Shown piece after piece: positions 26,109-35,363 of a DNA stretch of 64,000 nt (positions are counted from its first letter, which is position 1; each line of letters begins with the position of its first letter). The DNA comes from G963677325 sp963677325. GTDB taxonomy: Bacteria; Bacteroidota; Bacteroidia; Bacteroidales; Prolixibacteraceae. The position numbers were made by a program, and so were the translations under genes. The stretch spans positions 1 to 64,000 of the forward strand of contig CAXXGM010000014.1 of the NCBI GenBank assembly GCA_963677325.2. The letters run 5' to 3'. The notes beneath the pieces are model-generated. The model was not told where the DNA came from and did not search any database. It worked only from the letters and a program-made list of their open reading frames with translations.

Positions 26109-28304
26109 ATGCTTAAAGTTATTAACAAAACAATTGACCTGGGCGATGGCCGTACCATTAACATTGAAACGGGAAAACTGGCCAAACAAGCCGACGGAGC
26201 AGTTGTGGTAAAAATGGGTGATACCATGTTATTGGCAACAGTTGTTTCAGCCAAAGAAGCTGCGGCAAATGTTGATTTTATGCCATTATCAGTCGATTAC
26301 AGGGAGAAATTTTCGGCTGCGGGCAGATTCCCCGGAGGTTTTCTCAAAAGAGAAGGCCGCCCCTCTGATGAAGAGATATTGACCGCCCGTTTGGTGGATA
26401 GAGCTCTTCGTCCATTATTCCCTGAAAATTATCACGCTGAAACAGTTGTGATGATTAACCTTATCTCGTCAGGCAAGGATTCAATGCCGGATTGTCTGGC
26501 CGGACTTGCTGCTTCTGCTGCTATTGCTGTTTCTGATGTTCCATTCAATGGCCCGATCTCAGAAGTTCGTGTCAGTCGTATAAACGGGAAATTTATTATC
26601 AATCCTTCGGCTGAACAACTGGCCTCCGCAGACATTGATATCATGGTAGGCGCCTCTTATGACAACATCATGATGGTGGAGGGTGAAATGGATGAGGTTT
26701 CTGAAGAAGAAATGCTCGAAGCCATTAAGATTGCGCATGATGCAATTAAAATTCATTGCAAGCTGCAGATGGAAATGGCAGAAGAAGCCGGAGTCAAAAA
26801 ACGTGAATATTGTCACGAGGTAAATGATGAAACTCTTCGCGAACTTGTCTGGAAGGAAACTTACCAGAAGGCTTACGACACTGCTCGTTCCCTGATCAAT
26901 GACAAACATCTCAGGATGGAATCATTTGAGAAGATTAAGGAAGATTTTATTACCTCTTACAGCGAAGGGAAAGAGGAATCAGAAATAAGCAAAGATCTGG
27001 TTGCAAAATATTACCATGATGTAGAAAAAGAGGCCATGCGCCGGATGATCCTTGATGAAGGTGTTCGCCTTGACGGCCGGTCTACCACTCAAATCCGTCA
27101 TATATGGGGAGAAGTGGGTTATTTACCCGGATCTCATGGTTCTGCCATTTTTACCCGCGGTGAAACTCAGTCATTGTCGAGTGTTACACTTGGCACAAAA
27201 ATGGATGAGAAAATTATTGATTCTGTTACACTCAAGGGAAGGGAGCGTTTTCTGTTGCATTACAACTTTCCTCCTTTCAGTACCGGTGAAGCTAAAACTC
27301 CAAGAGGTTTATCCCGCCGGGAGATCGGACACGGGAATCTTGCCCACAGGGCTATAAAAAGGATGATTCCTGAGAATTTCCCATATATTGTTCGTATTGT
27401 CTCTGATATTCTTGAGTCCAACGGTTCATCTTCCATGGCTACCGTATGTGCCGGGACCATGGCTCTGTTGGATGCAGGGGTGAAAATCAAGCGTCCTGTT
27501 TCAGGTATCGCGATGGGATTGATCACGGATAAGAATTCTGATAAATTTGCCGTTCTTTCCGATATTCTGGGTGATGAAGATCATCTTGGAGACATGGACT
27601 TTAAGGTTACCGGAACAGAAAAAGGTATTACTGCCACGCAGATGGATATCAAAGTTGACGGATTATCCTATGAGGTTTTATCAAAAGCACTGGCACAAGC
27701 CAAAGAAGGCCGTTCTTATATTCTGGGCAAGATTCTGGAAGTGATATCAGAACCTCGTGAAGATTATAAGCCTAACGTTCCAAGGATCGTCAACATGACC
27801 ATTCCTAAAGACATGATAGGTCCGGTAATCGGTCCTGGAGGAAAGATTATTCAGCAGATACAGGCTGACACCAAGGCTACCATCGCTATAGAAGAAAAGG
27901 ATGAACTCGGATATATTGAGATCAGCGCACCGGATAAAGATTCAATTGATGCCGCTGTAGCCCGTATCCGCGCTATCGTTGCTATTCCTGAAGTAGGCGA
28001 AATCTATACTGGGAAAGTAAAATCTATCGTTCAGTTTGGAGCATTCATTGAAATTATGCCCGGAAAAGAAGGCTTACTGCATGTCTCTGAAATAGACTGG
28101 AAACGCATCGAGAAACCCGAAGATGTTTTGAAGGTTGGTGAAATGATTGATGTAAAACTTCTTGAAATCGATCAGAGATCCGGGAAACTTAAATTATCAC
28201 GCAAAGTTCTTTTACCTCGTCCCCCTAAAGAAGAGGGACAGGGAAATAAACCTGATGATGGAGGTGAAAGACATACCCACTCCATTCGTAAACCAAATCA
28301 GTAA
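26109..28304 (+). CDS. pnp: Polynucleotide phosphorylase
   Basis: 731 residues. It is a 3'-5' phosphorolytic exoribonuclease of mRNA decay. Domains: RNase PH-1 (about 10-140), all-helical linker, RNase PH-2 (about 310-540, with R-G-E-T-Q-S-L and K-R-P-V-S-G-I-A-M-G), KH (about 555-615, with G-P-G-G-K-I-I near 575) and S1 (about 628-700, with G-K-V-K-S-I-V-Q-F-G-A-F). A charged tail follows. ATG start 90 bases after rpsO. Ends before a strong terminator. Confidence 0.98.
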   Translation: MLKVINKTIDLGDGRTINIETGKLAKQADGAVVVKMGDTMLLATVVSAKEAAANVDFMPLSVDYREKFSAAGRFPGGFLKREGRPSDEEILTARLVDRALRPLFPENYHAETVVMINLISSGKDSMPDCLAGLAASAAIAVSDVPFNGPISEVRVSRINGKFIINPSAEQLASADIDIMVGASYDNIMMVEGEMDEVSEEEMLEAIKIAHDAIKIHCKLQMEMAEEAGVKKREYCHEVNDETLRELVWKETYQKAYDTARSLINDKHLRMESFEKIKEDFITSYSEGKEESEISKDLVAKYYHDVEKEAMRRMILDEGVRLDGRSTTQIRHIWGEVGYLPGSHGSAIFTRGETQSLSSVTLGTKMDEKIIDSVTLKGRERFLLHYNFPPFSTGEAKTPRGLSRREIGHGNLAHRAIKRMIPENFPYIVRIVSDILESNGSSSMATVCAGTMALLDAGVKIKRPVSGIAMGLITDKNSDKFAVLSDILGDEDHLGDMDFKVTGTEKGITATQMDIKVDGLSYEVLSKALAQAKEGRSYILGKILEVISEPREDYKPNVPRIVNMTIPKDMIGPVIGPGGKIIQQIQADTKATIAIEEKDELGYIEISAPDKDSIDAAVARIRAIVAIPEVGEIYTGKVKSIVQFGAFIEIMPGKEGLLHVSEIDWKRIEKPEDVLKVGEMIDVKLLEIDQRSGKLKLSRKVLLPRPPKEEGQGNKPDDGGERHTHSIRKPNQ

Positions 28305-28323
28305 AAATCTCTTAGTATCATAC

Positions 28324-28349
28324 AAAGCCCGGAAATCCGGGCTTTTTTT
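28324..28349 (+). terminator. Terminator after pnp
   Basis: AAAGCCCGGA-AA-TCCGGGCTTTTTTT (28324-28349), a GC-rich stem followed by seven T. Confidence 0.9.
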
Positions 28350-28436
28350 ATGGTAATACCTTTTTTCTATTATCTTTAGGTGAAAAAATACCAATAAAAT
28401 TAACCTTTTCTCTTAGTCATTTATATCAAAAGATCG

Positions 28437-28444
28437 TACTTTTG
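28437..28444 (+). promoter_or_regulatory. Putative -7 box for the TPR lipoprotein gene
   Basis: TACTTTTG at 28437-28444, 48 bases before the ATG, fits the Bacteroidota -7 element. Confidence 0.45.
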
Positions 28445-28491
28445 CTCACGAATCATTTGCAGACTGACAATTAATTAATTAAAACATTATT

Positions 28492-30249
28492 ATGAGTAAA
28501 ATTAGATTATCCGGCGCTTTGGCACTTTTTTTAAGCGCTTTATTATTTAGTGGATGCGTGAGCCTAAAAAAGATGAAAAAAGAGGCTAATAAAATTAATT
28601 ATTCCGTTTCCCCGGAAGTTCTTGAAACCAAGGGCGGAAATGTCAACTTTACTATTCAGGGTAGAATTCCTGAAAAATATTTTCTTAAAAAAGCAACCAT
28701 TGTGGCTAATCCGGTTCTTGAATATGCCGGCAAGGAAAAGGCGGCCGAACCATTCATGCTCCAGGGAGAATCTGTAAAAGCAAATAATAAAGTCATTAGT
28801 TATGCCAATGGCGGAAGTTTCACTTATAACGGAACAATTCCTTACGAATATGCTATGAGAAGATCTGAATTACAGCTTAAACTTCGTGCATCAAAAGGAA
28901 AAGCTGCTTTGGATTTTGTTCCTGTAAAAATCGCTGATGGCGTAATTGCCACCTCAACTCTTGTTGACAACAGCCCATTGACAATTACAGGCGTACAGAA
29001 ACAAAAAAATACAACAGGCATTTATGATCCGACAATTGACAAATTCCAACGTATAGTACCAGATCAGTATGTAGCTGATTTAATTTATCTTATCAACAGT
29101 TCGGAAGTTCGCGGCAAAGAGTTGACCAAAGATGAAATGAAGCGTCTGAATCAATACATCCTCAATGCTTACACCGGTGAGAACAAGGAACTTAAGGGCG
29201 TTGAAATCTCCGCATATGCTTCACCTGACGGTAAACTTGATCTCAACACCAAACTTTCCGAAAAACGTGAAAGCACTTCTTCAAAAGTAGTTGAAAAAGA
29301 ACTTACCAAGAATAAAGTTAAAACGGAACTGAAAGCCAAATATACTCCTGAAGACTGGGAAGGTTTTAAAGCTTTAATGGAAAAATCCTCTATCCAGGAC
29401 AAGGAATTAATTCTTCGCGTACTTTCCATGTATTCTGATCCCGAGGTTCGCGAAAAGGAAATAAAGAATCTCTCTTCAGCTTTTACTTCTGTTGCAAGTG
29501 ATATTCTTCCTAAACTACGCCGGGCAAAAATCACCGCCACTTCGGATTTGATTGGTAAAACCGATGCCGAAATCACAGCTCTTGCCAATAGCGATCCTTC
29601 CAAACTCAACCAGGCCGAGCTTCTTTATGCAGCTACCTTAACAAATGATGTTGAAAAACAGAAAGAGATTTATACCAGCTTTACCAAAATTTACTCTGAT
29701 GACTGGAGAGGTTATAATAATCTTGGTCTGGCTCTGATGTCCCAGGGTAATCTTGATCAGGCCAATGTCAATTTTGAAAAAGCAGATAAACTCGATTCTA
29801 AGAATCCTGTTGTACAGAACAACCTGGGATGCGTAGAACTGAAAAAAAATAATCTCAGCAAGGCTGAAGAACTGTTCGGCGCTGCTACAGGAGCAGGTCA
29901 GGAAGTAAATGAAAATCTTGGAATCGTTAAGATTATGCAAGGTCAGTATGAAACAGCCGTTAAATATTTCAATGAAGAATCCATAAGTACGGCCAACAAA
30001 GCTCTTGCACAATTGCTGAATGGAGATAACAATGGCGCATTACGCACTTTGAACAGTGCATCAGCAGAATCAGCACGTATGGCTTATCTGAAAGCCATTA
30101 TTGCCGCCCGTACTGCTAAAACCTCCACACTGTATGAGAATCTTGGCAATGCAATTAAGAAAGATCCCGCATACAAATCGCTTGCAAGAACAGATCTTGA
30201 ATTCGCAAAATATTTTGAAGATCAAAACTTCAAATTATTACTGAAATAA
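28492..30249 (+). CDS. TPR-containing OmpA-like lipoprotein
   Basis: 585 residues. The lipoprotein signal ends in F-S-G-C (Cys about 22). A beta-rich N-terminal region (about 35-170) is followed by an OmpA-like segment with E-I-S-A-Y-A-S-P-D-G and E-K-R (about 235-270). TPR-type helical repeats follow (from about 380: G-Y-N-N-L-G-L-A-L-M-S-Q-G-N, then V-Q-N-N-L-G-C-V-E-L-K-K). The plan suggests a scaffold between outer membrane and peptidoglycan. It is probably abundant: it has a promoter box, favourable codons and a perfect terminator. Confidence 0.85.
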   Translation: MSKIRLSGALALFLSALLFSGCVSLKKMKKEANKINYSVSPEVLETKGGNVNFTIQGRIPEKYFLKKATIVANPVLEYAGKEKAAEPFMLQGESVKANNKVISYANGGSFTYNGTIPYEYAMRRSELQLKLRASKGKAALDFVPVKIADGVIATSTLVDNSPLTITGVQKQKNTTGIYDPTIDKFQRIVPDQYVADLIYLINSSEVRGKELTKDEMKRLNQYILNAYTGENKELKGVEISAYASPDGKLDLNTKLSEKRESTSSKVVEKELTKNKVKTELKAKYTPEDWEGFKALMEKSSIQDKELILRVLSMYSDPEVREKEIKNLSSAFTSVASDILPKLRRAKITATSDLIGKTDAEITALANSDPSKLNQAELLYAATLTNDVEKQKEIYTSFTKIYSDDWRGYNNLGLALMSQGNLDQANVNFEKADKLDSKNPVVQNNLGCVELKKNNLSKAEELFGAATGAGQEVNENLGIVKIMQGQYETAVKYFNEESISTANKALAQLLNGDNNGALRTLNSASAESARMAYLKAIIAARTAKTSTLYENLGNAIKKDPAYKSLARTDLEFAKYFEDQNFKLLLK

Positions 30250-30275
30250 GCACTGGTTTTTCAGGAAATAAGCTT

Positions 30276-30314
30276 AAACAATAAAGGGAACGGAAGTCGT
30301 TCCCTTTATTGTTT
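30276..30314 (+). terminator. Terminator after the TPR lipoprotein gene
   Basis: AAACAATAAAGGGAACG (30276-30292) and CGTTCCCTTTATTGTTT (30298-30314) form a perfect 17-bp stem with a five-base loop. Confidence 0.9.
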
Positions 30315-30402
30315 GAGTTTATCAATTCTAATATGATATGATCCTATTCCTGATGATGAATTTAGTGCATTCATATTGTCCCCGTTTATTGATAAAGAGT
30401 GT

Positions 30403-30410
30403 TATATTTG
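30403..30410 (+). promoter_or_regulatory. Putative -7 box for the membrane protein/thioesterase pair
   Basis: TATATTTG at 30403-30410 fits TAnnTTTG, with an ATTGTC -33-like element near 30375. It lies 16-25 bases before the possible starts. Confidence 0.45.
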
Positions 30411-30425
30411 CGATGGATTTAATTA

Positions 30426-30905
30426 TTGACATACGTGAATACTTTTCGATCTTTTAAACCCGGAGTGCCAAAACGGGTGCTTCTTTTCATTGCCGCAGCT
30501 GTCTGGACCTTTGCGGGAAGCGTACTGCTCTATAAAGGGATGAAGCTGGTATTGGTCAACAGAAACCATCTTATCGGGATCCTGTCAGGATCTGTTGTTT
30601 CCGGATTTCTGTTTTATTTTCTGGTATTTTCCAGAATATCATTTAAACATACCAGGCGGATCATTAACCTAAATAATGCATATCCCTGTTTCTTTTCATT
30701 CTTCAATTTTAAAAGCTATGTACTGATGGGTATAATGATTACTTCAGGAATAATCATGAGGTTATCAGGCATTGTACCACTGACCTATCTTTCCGTATTA
30801 GATCTTACCATGGGGATTCCTCTATTTCTTTCGGCTTTCAGGTTTTATTATTTCGGGATATTTTACAAATCGGCTCTCAATTTAAAATACAATACAAGAT
30901 TATAA
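30426..30905 (+). CDS. Small integral membrane protein
   Basis: Up to 159 residues. The frame opens with TTG at 30426 or GTG at 30435; no ATG is available near the N-terminus. Four hydrophobic segments lie at about 18-40, 46-68, 95-112 and 120-140. No family recognised. It ends 11 bases before the thioesterase gene, so the two are probably co-transcribed. Confidence 0.65.
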   Translation: MTYVNTFRSFKPGVPKRVLLFIAAAVWTFAGSVLLYKGMKLVLVNRNHLIGILSGSVVSGFLFYFLVFSRISFKHTRRIINLNNAYPCFFSFFNFKSYVLMGIMITSGIIMRLSGIVPLTYLSVLDLTMGIPLFLSAFRFYYFGIFYKSALNLKYNTRL

Positions 30906-30916
30906 TTAAAGTATAA

Positions 30917-31306
30917 ATGGAGAAGATTATCGAGTTATTTGAAAAGGATAGTTTTGCAAAAGATACAGGTATAAAAATAGTTAATGTAAAACCCGGTTAT
31001 GCCGAATGTACCATGACCGTTACCGATCATCATCTGAATGGAATAGGCATTCTTATGGGCGGGGCACTTTTTACACTTGCTGATTTCACTTTCTCTCTGG
31101 CGGCAAACAGCCACGGTACTATTGCAGTCACTTTGAATGCCTCCATATCCTATCTTCAAAAATGCTCTGAAGGTGTTGTAAAGGCCATAGCCATAGAAAA
31201 ATTTCGTTCCTCCAAAACAGGTTTATACCAAGTAGAACTCAGAGATGACCAGAACAATTTAATCGCGGAAGTATCGGGCACCTGTTATTTCAAGAAACAT
31301 TCCTGA
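30917..31306 (+). CDS. PaaI-like hotdog thioesterase
   Basis: 129 residues. Hotdog-fold signature: H-H-L-N-G-I-G-I-L-M-G-G-A-L-F-T-L-A-D-F. The conserved helix and Asp are present, but the usual His before G-G is Met here. Likely hydrolyses an acyl-CoA or aryl-CoA in the cytoplasm. It is not near a phenylacetate degradation operon, although CoA ligases of that type occur 11 kb away. Its stop codon directly abuts the stop of the convergent TrmH gene, with no bases between them. Confidence 0.82.
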   Translation: MEKIIELFEKDSFAKDTGIKIVNVKPGYAECTMTVTDHHLNGIGILMGGALFTLADFTFSLAANSHGTIAVTLNASISYLQKCSEGVVKAIAIEKFRSSKTGLYQVELRDDQNNLIAEVSGTCYFKKHS

Positions 31307-31852
31307 TCACCCTTCCTGAGATTGTTTCTTTATCTTATTAAACAGATCCCAAAGAACGATTCCCGCACTCACAGCGATATTGAAGGAATGTTTTGTCCCC
31401 AACTGAGGGATTTCAATGGTTTTATCGCTTAAAGACACGATTTCCTGCTGAACTCCTTTGACTTCATTCCCGAAAATAAGAGCTGTTTTTTCGTCTGCAC
31501 CCGGAGAGTAATCTGCAAGCGAAATGCTGCCTTCGACCTGCTCAATGGCAACTATAACGAACCCTTCTTTCCGAAGCTGATGAACTGCTTCTTCTGTTGT
31601 CTTAAAATATTTCCACTCAATGGATTCTTCTGCACCCAAAGCTGTCTTGTGAATCTCTCTGTCGGGTGGAGTTGCACAAATCCCGCACAGATATATCCGA
31701 TCGATCAAAAAAGCATCAGAAGTTCTGAAAATTGAACCGATATTATTAGAGCTCCTTACATTATCGAGCACAACGACCAATGGATTTTTATCTGCAGCCT
31801 TGAATTCATCAATTTTCAAGCGGTTTAGTTCTTCGTTTTTTAGTTTCCTCAT
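31307..31852 (-). CDS. TrmH-family (SPOUT) RNA methyltransferase
   Basis: 181 residues. SPOUT motifs: N-I-G-S-I-F-R-T-S-D-A-F (motif 1), A-L-I-F-G-N-E-V-K-G-V (motif 2) and P-Q-L-G-T-K-H-S-F-N-I-A-V-S-A-G (motif 3), forming the knotted SAM site. It would methylate a ribose 2'-OH in tRNA or rRNA. It lies 10 bases downstream of arginine deiminase on the same strand, so the two may form a transcript. Confidence 0.9.
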   Translation of the reverse strand: MRKLKNEELNRLKIDEFKAADKNPLVVVLDNVRSSNNIGSIFRTSDAFLIDRIYLCGICATPPDREIHKTALGAEESIEWKYFKTTEEAVHQLRKEGFVIVAIEQVEGSISLADYSPGADEKTALIFGNEVKGVQQEIVSLSDKTIEIPQLGTKHSFNIAVSAGIVLWDLFNKIKKQSQEG

Positions 31853-31862
31853 TTTTCAAATT

Positions 31863-33134
31863 TTACCATTCAACTTTCTGCCGGACAAGTGGCATGGTCA
31901 GGCATCTTGGGCCTCCTCCTCCCCTGGCCATTTCTGAACCCGGAATTGTTATTACCAATTTTTTGTAATCGTCAATATTATAACCTCCGCTAATAAAATC
32001 TGAAGCTTTGACTACTTCAAAACCCATTCGGTTCATATTTTCCAGGGTATAGTCATTCCGTTCATATCCAATTACCTTACCAGGGGCCAGGGCCAGAAAA
32101 TTAGCAGCACTGTGCCACTGCTCCCTTTCCATGATCAGGTGATCACCTTTCCCGCCGCAATATACCGGTTTTATATCAAAACCAATACGGTTCATCACCT
32201 GCAGAATATTGTCTTCTTCCTTAATTTCTTTTACTTTTCCGTTGTCTATCTGTATGTGAATGGTCTGATATTTGTTTTTCCTCAAAATCAAAGGTTCGTA
32301 TACAATGCAGGAATCCCGATCAATAAAAGTAAAGGTCATATCAAGATGAATAAAAGATTCAGGTTCCGAAGGCAATTCCTGTACGATAATGTGCTTTAGA
32401 CCTGTCTTTTTACCTTTTATCATCTCGATTAAGAAATCTATCCCTTCTGTGGAAGTCCTCGTCCCTGTACCTGCAAGAATCACATCTTCCCTTGCCACCA
32501 GCAGATCGCCTCCTTCAATCGTTGCACGATTCAAAATTGCTGTTTCCTTTGAGTTTCTGATTGGATTAAAAGTATGAGTCCTGAAAAAAGGATGTTCTTT
32601 AAAGATGGCCTCCAGAATCACCGGCTCTCTTTCTCTTACTTTATTAGCCATCCGGCCTATTATAATGTCTTGCCACAAAGACATGGAAGCATCACGGGTA
32701 AAAAGAAAATTATGAAGCGGCTGCAAAGAATACCGGTTCTTGCTTATGAATCTTGTGAGATTATCTTTAGGAAGAACCGCCCCCTCGATCAGTTTACGCG
32801 AAAGAATTTCTGCCGGATAATCCAATAATTTACGAATTTCGAGAATCGCATTCTCCTGTTCACAAATTTCCCTGATCAAATTCTCCTTAACTTCCTCATC
32901 AATCAGGATTTCAGTCAAAAGAGTTCTTATTTCGATAGTTTTAGCGATTTTCTGAAGAATACTCTTTAACTGAATATATTCTTCCGATACGGCCACCAGA
33001 TTAAGAATGTCACTATATAAGGCACGATGGACGCTTTCAGGAGTCATATTCTCCACCTCTTGTCCGGGAGTATGTATTAACACGCAATCAAGTTTCCCGA
33101 TTTCTGATGTTACATCAACCTTTATCTTTTCCAT
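31863..33134 (-). CDS. arcA: Arginine deiminase
   Basis: About 423 residues from the ATG at 33134 (M-E-K-I-K-V-D-V-T-S-E); an upstream in-frame start at 33200 would add an unlikely hydrophobic extension. Converts arginine to citrulline and ammonia. Family motifs: F-T-R-D-A-S-M, E-G-G-D, H-L-D-M-T-F-T (catalytic His/Asp) and the C-terminal catalytic Cys in R-G-G-G-G-P-R-C-L-T-M-P. Ornithine transcarbamylase and carbamate kinase genes are not adjacent, so a full ADI energy pathway is not shown. A promoter match lies upstream. Confidence 0.92.
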   Translation of the reverse strand: MEKIKVDVTSEIGKLDCVLIHTPGQEVENMTPESVHRALYSDILNLVAVSEEYIQLKSILQKIAKTIEIRTLLTEILIDEEVKENLIREICEQENAILEIRKLLDYPAEILSRKLIEGAVLPKDNLTRFISKNRYSLQPLHNFLFTRDASMSLWQDIIIGRMANKVREREPVILEAIFKEHPFFRTHTFNPIRNSKETAILNRATIEGGDLLVAREDVILAGTGTRTSTEGIDFLIEMIKGKKTGLKHIIVQELPSEPESFIHLDMTFTFIDRDSCIVYEPLILRKNKYQTIHIQIDNGKVKEIKEEDNILQVMNRIGFDIKPVYCGGKGDHLIMEREQWHSAANFLALAPGKVIGYERNDYTLENMNRMGFEVVKASDFISGGYNIDDYKKLVITIPGSEMARGGGGPRCLTMPLVRQKVEW

Positions 33135-33169
33135 GCTAAACAATAAAACTTCACAAAAGGCATCTAATA

Positions 33170-33196
33170 CAAATATACAGAATAAAGATTGTGCAA
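33170..33196 (-). promoter_or_regulatory. Promoter of arginine deiminase
   Basis: On the minus strand TTG (plus 33194-33196) is followed about 17 bases later by TATATTTG (plus 33170-33177), a good Bacteroidota promoter, 36 bases before the start codon. It is back-to-back with the DUF4294 promoter. Confidence 0.6.
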
Positions 33197-33244
33197 TCAT
33201 GAAAGATTCTGCATTAATTTATAATGATTCCATAAAAGGTTTCG

Positions 33245-33252
33245 TAATTTTG
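33245..33252 (+). promoter_or_regulatory. Putative -7 box for the DUF4294 gene
   Basis: TAATTTTG at 33245-33252, 16 bases before the ATG. Confidence 0.4.
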
Positions 33253-33267
33253 AGAATTGATTGATTT

Positions 33268-33870
33268 ATGAAATTTATGAGTAAGTGGTCCATTCTATTT
33301 TTCTTTTTATTAGTCCCTCTATCCGGATTCTCACAGATCAGGGATACTGTTCCTTATCATTACGAGAATTACTCCTCCAGTGTAATAGATTCGCTTCCCC
33401 ATGTATTCCTAAAGGAAATAATCATCTATCCTTCGCAAAGCACATGGTCACCAAGACAGATTCGACAATACACAACGCTTGAAAGAAAAGTCAGGAAAGT
33501 ATATCCAATGGCGAAAGTAGCTGCACTTAAAGTTGCTGAGTATAACCGGATTTATTCAAATTTCAAGACCGAAAGGGAGAGAAAAGCCTACGTTAAACAA
33601 GCCGAGAAGGAACTGTTTAAGGATTTCGAAGGTGAAATCAGGCATATGACCATGTCGGAAGGAAGGATCCTCATCAAACTGATAGACCGGGAGACCAGCC
33701 AAACTTCATTTGAAATAATCAAGGAATTTAAAGGAGGATTCAATGCCTTTTTCTGGCAAACCGTAGCCAAGATATTTGGTCATGACCTCAAAGCTGAATA
33801 TGACGCTAAGAATGAGGATCAGATGATTGAATACATTGTGATGCAGATTGACATGGGTTACATACAATAA
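33268..33870 (+). CDS. DUF4294 family exported protein
   Basis: 200 residues with a signal peptide (to about 23, ending G-F-S-Q). The core contains R-K-V-R-K-V-Y-P-M-A-K-V-A and R-I-L-I-K-L-I-D-R-E-T, and the end F-W-Q-T-V-A-K-I-F-G-H-D-L-K-A-E-Y-D matches the DUF4294 family of Bacteroidota. Periplasmic; function unknown. Confidence 0.85.
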   Translation: MKFMSKWSILFFFLLVPLSGFSQIRDTVPYHYENYSSSVIDSLPHVFLKEIIIYPSQSTWSPRQIRQYTTLERKVRKVYPMAKVAALKVAEYNRIYSNFKTERERKAYVKQAEKELFKDFEGEIRHMTMSEGRILIKLIDRETSQTSFEIIKEFKGGFNAFFWQTVAKIFGHDLKAEYDAKNEDQMIEYIVMQIDMGYIQ

Positions 33871-33990
33871 CTACGAAATTATGAGAAAATTGTGACTTCA
33901 CGAACGCACAACTGAACGAAATCGCACATGTTGTCTTCTGTCGTAATGCATAATTTTCGTAACTTCGTAATTTCGTAATTTCTAATTCTT
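33871..33990. repeat. Intergenic repeat: CGAAATTA / TAATTTCG words
   Basis: Left part has ACGAAATTATGAG and CGAAATCG; right part has TTCGTAACTTCGTAATTTCG. The halves are imperfectly complementary. No coding frame. Confidence 0.5.
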
Positions 33991-33995
33991 TTTAA

Positions 33996-34445
33996 ATGCT
34001 ATCCGTTCGCAAAGCGCTGGCATCCGATTGTGATGCAATTGTCCGTTTCCAGGAAGAAATGGCATGGCACACCGAAAAGTTGACCCTTGATCACCAAACC
34101 GTACTCAATGGAGTAAAGGCCGTACTTAACAATGAATCTCTTGGCACCTACTACATCGCTGAAATTGGAAACGATATTGCCGGCTCCCTGTTGACCACCT
34201 ACGAATGGAGCGACTGGAGAAACGGGACAGTCATTTGGATCCAATCGGTCTATGTCGATTCCTCCCATCGCAGGAAAGGCATTTATAAGGCCCTGTATAA
34301 CCATATCCAATCATTGGTAAAAGATGATGCATCACTGAAAGGAATCAGGCTCTACGTGGACGAGACCAACGAAACAGCCCGTAAAGTATATGCACGCCTT
34401 GGAATGGACGGCGAACACTACAGGGTATTTGAGTGGATGAAATAA
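33996..34445 (+). CDS. GNAT acetyltransferase
   Basis: 149 residues. It starts L-S-V-R-K-A-L-A-S-D-C-D-A-I-V-R-F-Q. The acetyl-CoA-binding motif is I-Q-S-V-Y-V-D-S-S-H-R-R-K-G-I-Y (R/Q-x-x-G-x-G/A type) and the late motif is E-T-A-R-K-V-Y-A-R-L-G-M. Acceptor unknown. Single gene. Confidence 0.88.
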   Translation: MLSVRKALASDCDAIVRFQEEMAWHTEKLTLDHQTVLNGVKAVLNNESLGTYYIAEIGNDIAGSLLTTYEWSDWRNGTVIWIQSVYVDSSHRRKGIYKALYNHIQSLVKDDASLKGIRLYVDETNETARKVYARLGMDGEHYRVFEWMK

Positions 34446-34459
34446 ATCACGATGTTAAC

Positions 34460-35203
34460 TCAATATAATTCGTATTCAAATTGAAGGAAGTCGATATTGC
34501 CAAAATTATTGTATTTATTAGCAACACGAGGTCCAATATAATCAGAAAAGATCATGTAATCAATCCAGGTTTTACTGTCATCCTCGCTGACCCATTGGGT
34601 TTCCAGCCAATTATTTTGATAGACGTCAAAGAGTAAACTTGTTTGTGTTATGACTAAAACTGCCAAATTAATATTTTTAAATATGCTATTAAAACCAAAT
34701 TTATATTTGTCCGTCCATCTTCTGTTGTCAAAATAAGTAACATCGACATAAAGACTATCCTCCCCAAACCACGTGCAATTTTCATAAGACATTAGTTCTC
34801 TACCATCTTCTGCTCTTTTTTTGGTAATTCTCCTATCAATTTTATTTTCGTTAATGGTATAACAAGTCACAGATAAATGGTTTTCTTCAGGCATTATGGT
34901 GAATGTAAACTGGTTTTGTCCCCAGGTAATTGAATAGTAATAATCAGTTGGACGGCCCTGATAATAAGAAACTATCTTAACCGGCAGATTGGATGCATTA
35001 TAAGTGATTTCATAAGACTCCAGAACACTGTTATTAATCTTTGTCAATAAACCTTTTTCGTTGTAATTGAAAATAGTTTCATTTCCTGATCCTATAATTT
35101 TCTTTATCCTATATTTTCGAGTATATTTCAATGAGGGATCGTCCTCTTCCTTCGAACAGCTAAACGCAAGAAAAAGAATTAAAAGGAAGAAAAATGCTTT
35201 CAT
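34460..35203 (-). CDS. Hypothetical lipoprotein with YD-like strands
   Basis: 247 residues. Lipobox F-S-C-S (Cys about 16), then E-E-D-D. The body has I-F-N-Y-N-E-K-G-L-L-T-K-I and Y-E-I-T-Y-N-A-S-N-L-P-V-K-I, repeated strands like those in DUF4595/YD-repeat lipoproteins of Bacteroidota. Surface or outer-membrane location expected. Function unknown. Confidence 0.7.
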   Translation of the reverse strand: MKAFFFLLILFLAFSCSKEEDDPSLKYTRKYRIKKIIGSGNETIFNYNEKGLLTKINNSVLESYEITYNASNLPVKIVSYYQGRPTDYYYSITWGQNQFTFTIMPEENHLSVTCYTINENKIDRRITKKRAEDGRELMSYENCTWFGEDSLYVDVTYFDNRRWTDKYKFGFNSIFKNINLAVLVITQTSLLFDVYQNNWLETQWVSEDDSKTWIDYMIFSDYIGPRVANKYNNFGNIDFLQFEYELY

Positions 35204-35301
35204 ACGTTCTTGTTTTCACATCAAGTTTGGCAATGCAGATTAAGAGTTCTGCCATATTGATCAATAAAAATGTGGCCGAAAGTTAGGTATATTTAACCAA
35301 G

Positions 35302-35339
35302 AAAAAAAAACGGGAATTTGAATGGTTCTCAAATTCCCG
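35302..35339 (-). terminator. Terminator of the oxidoreductase operon
   Basis: On the minus strand CGGGAATTTGA ... TCAAATTCCCG (plus 35329-35339 and 35311-35321) forms an 11-bp stem followed by nine T (A-run 35302-35310). It lies 25 bases after the gamma-subunit stop. Confidence 0.9.
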
Positions 35340-35363
35340 AATCATCAAAATTTAAAATGTTTT

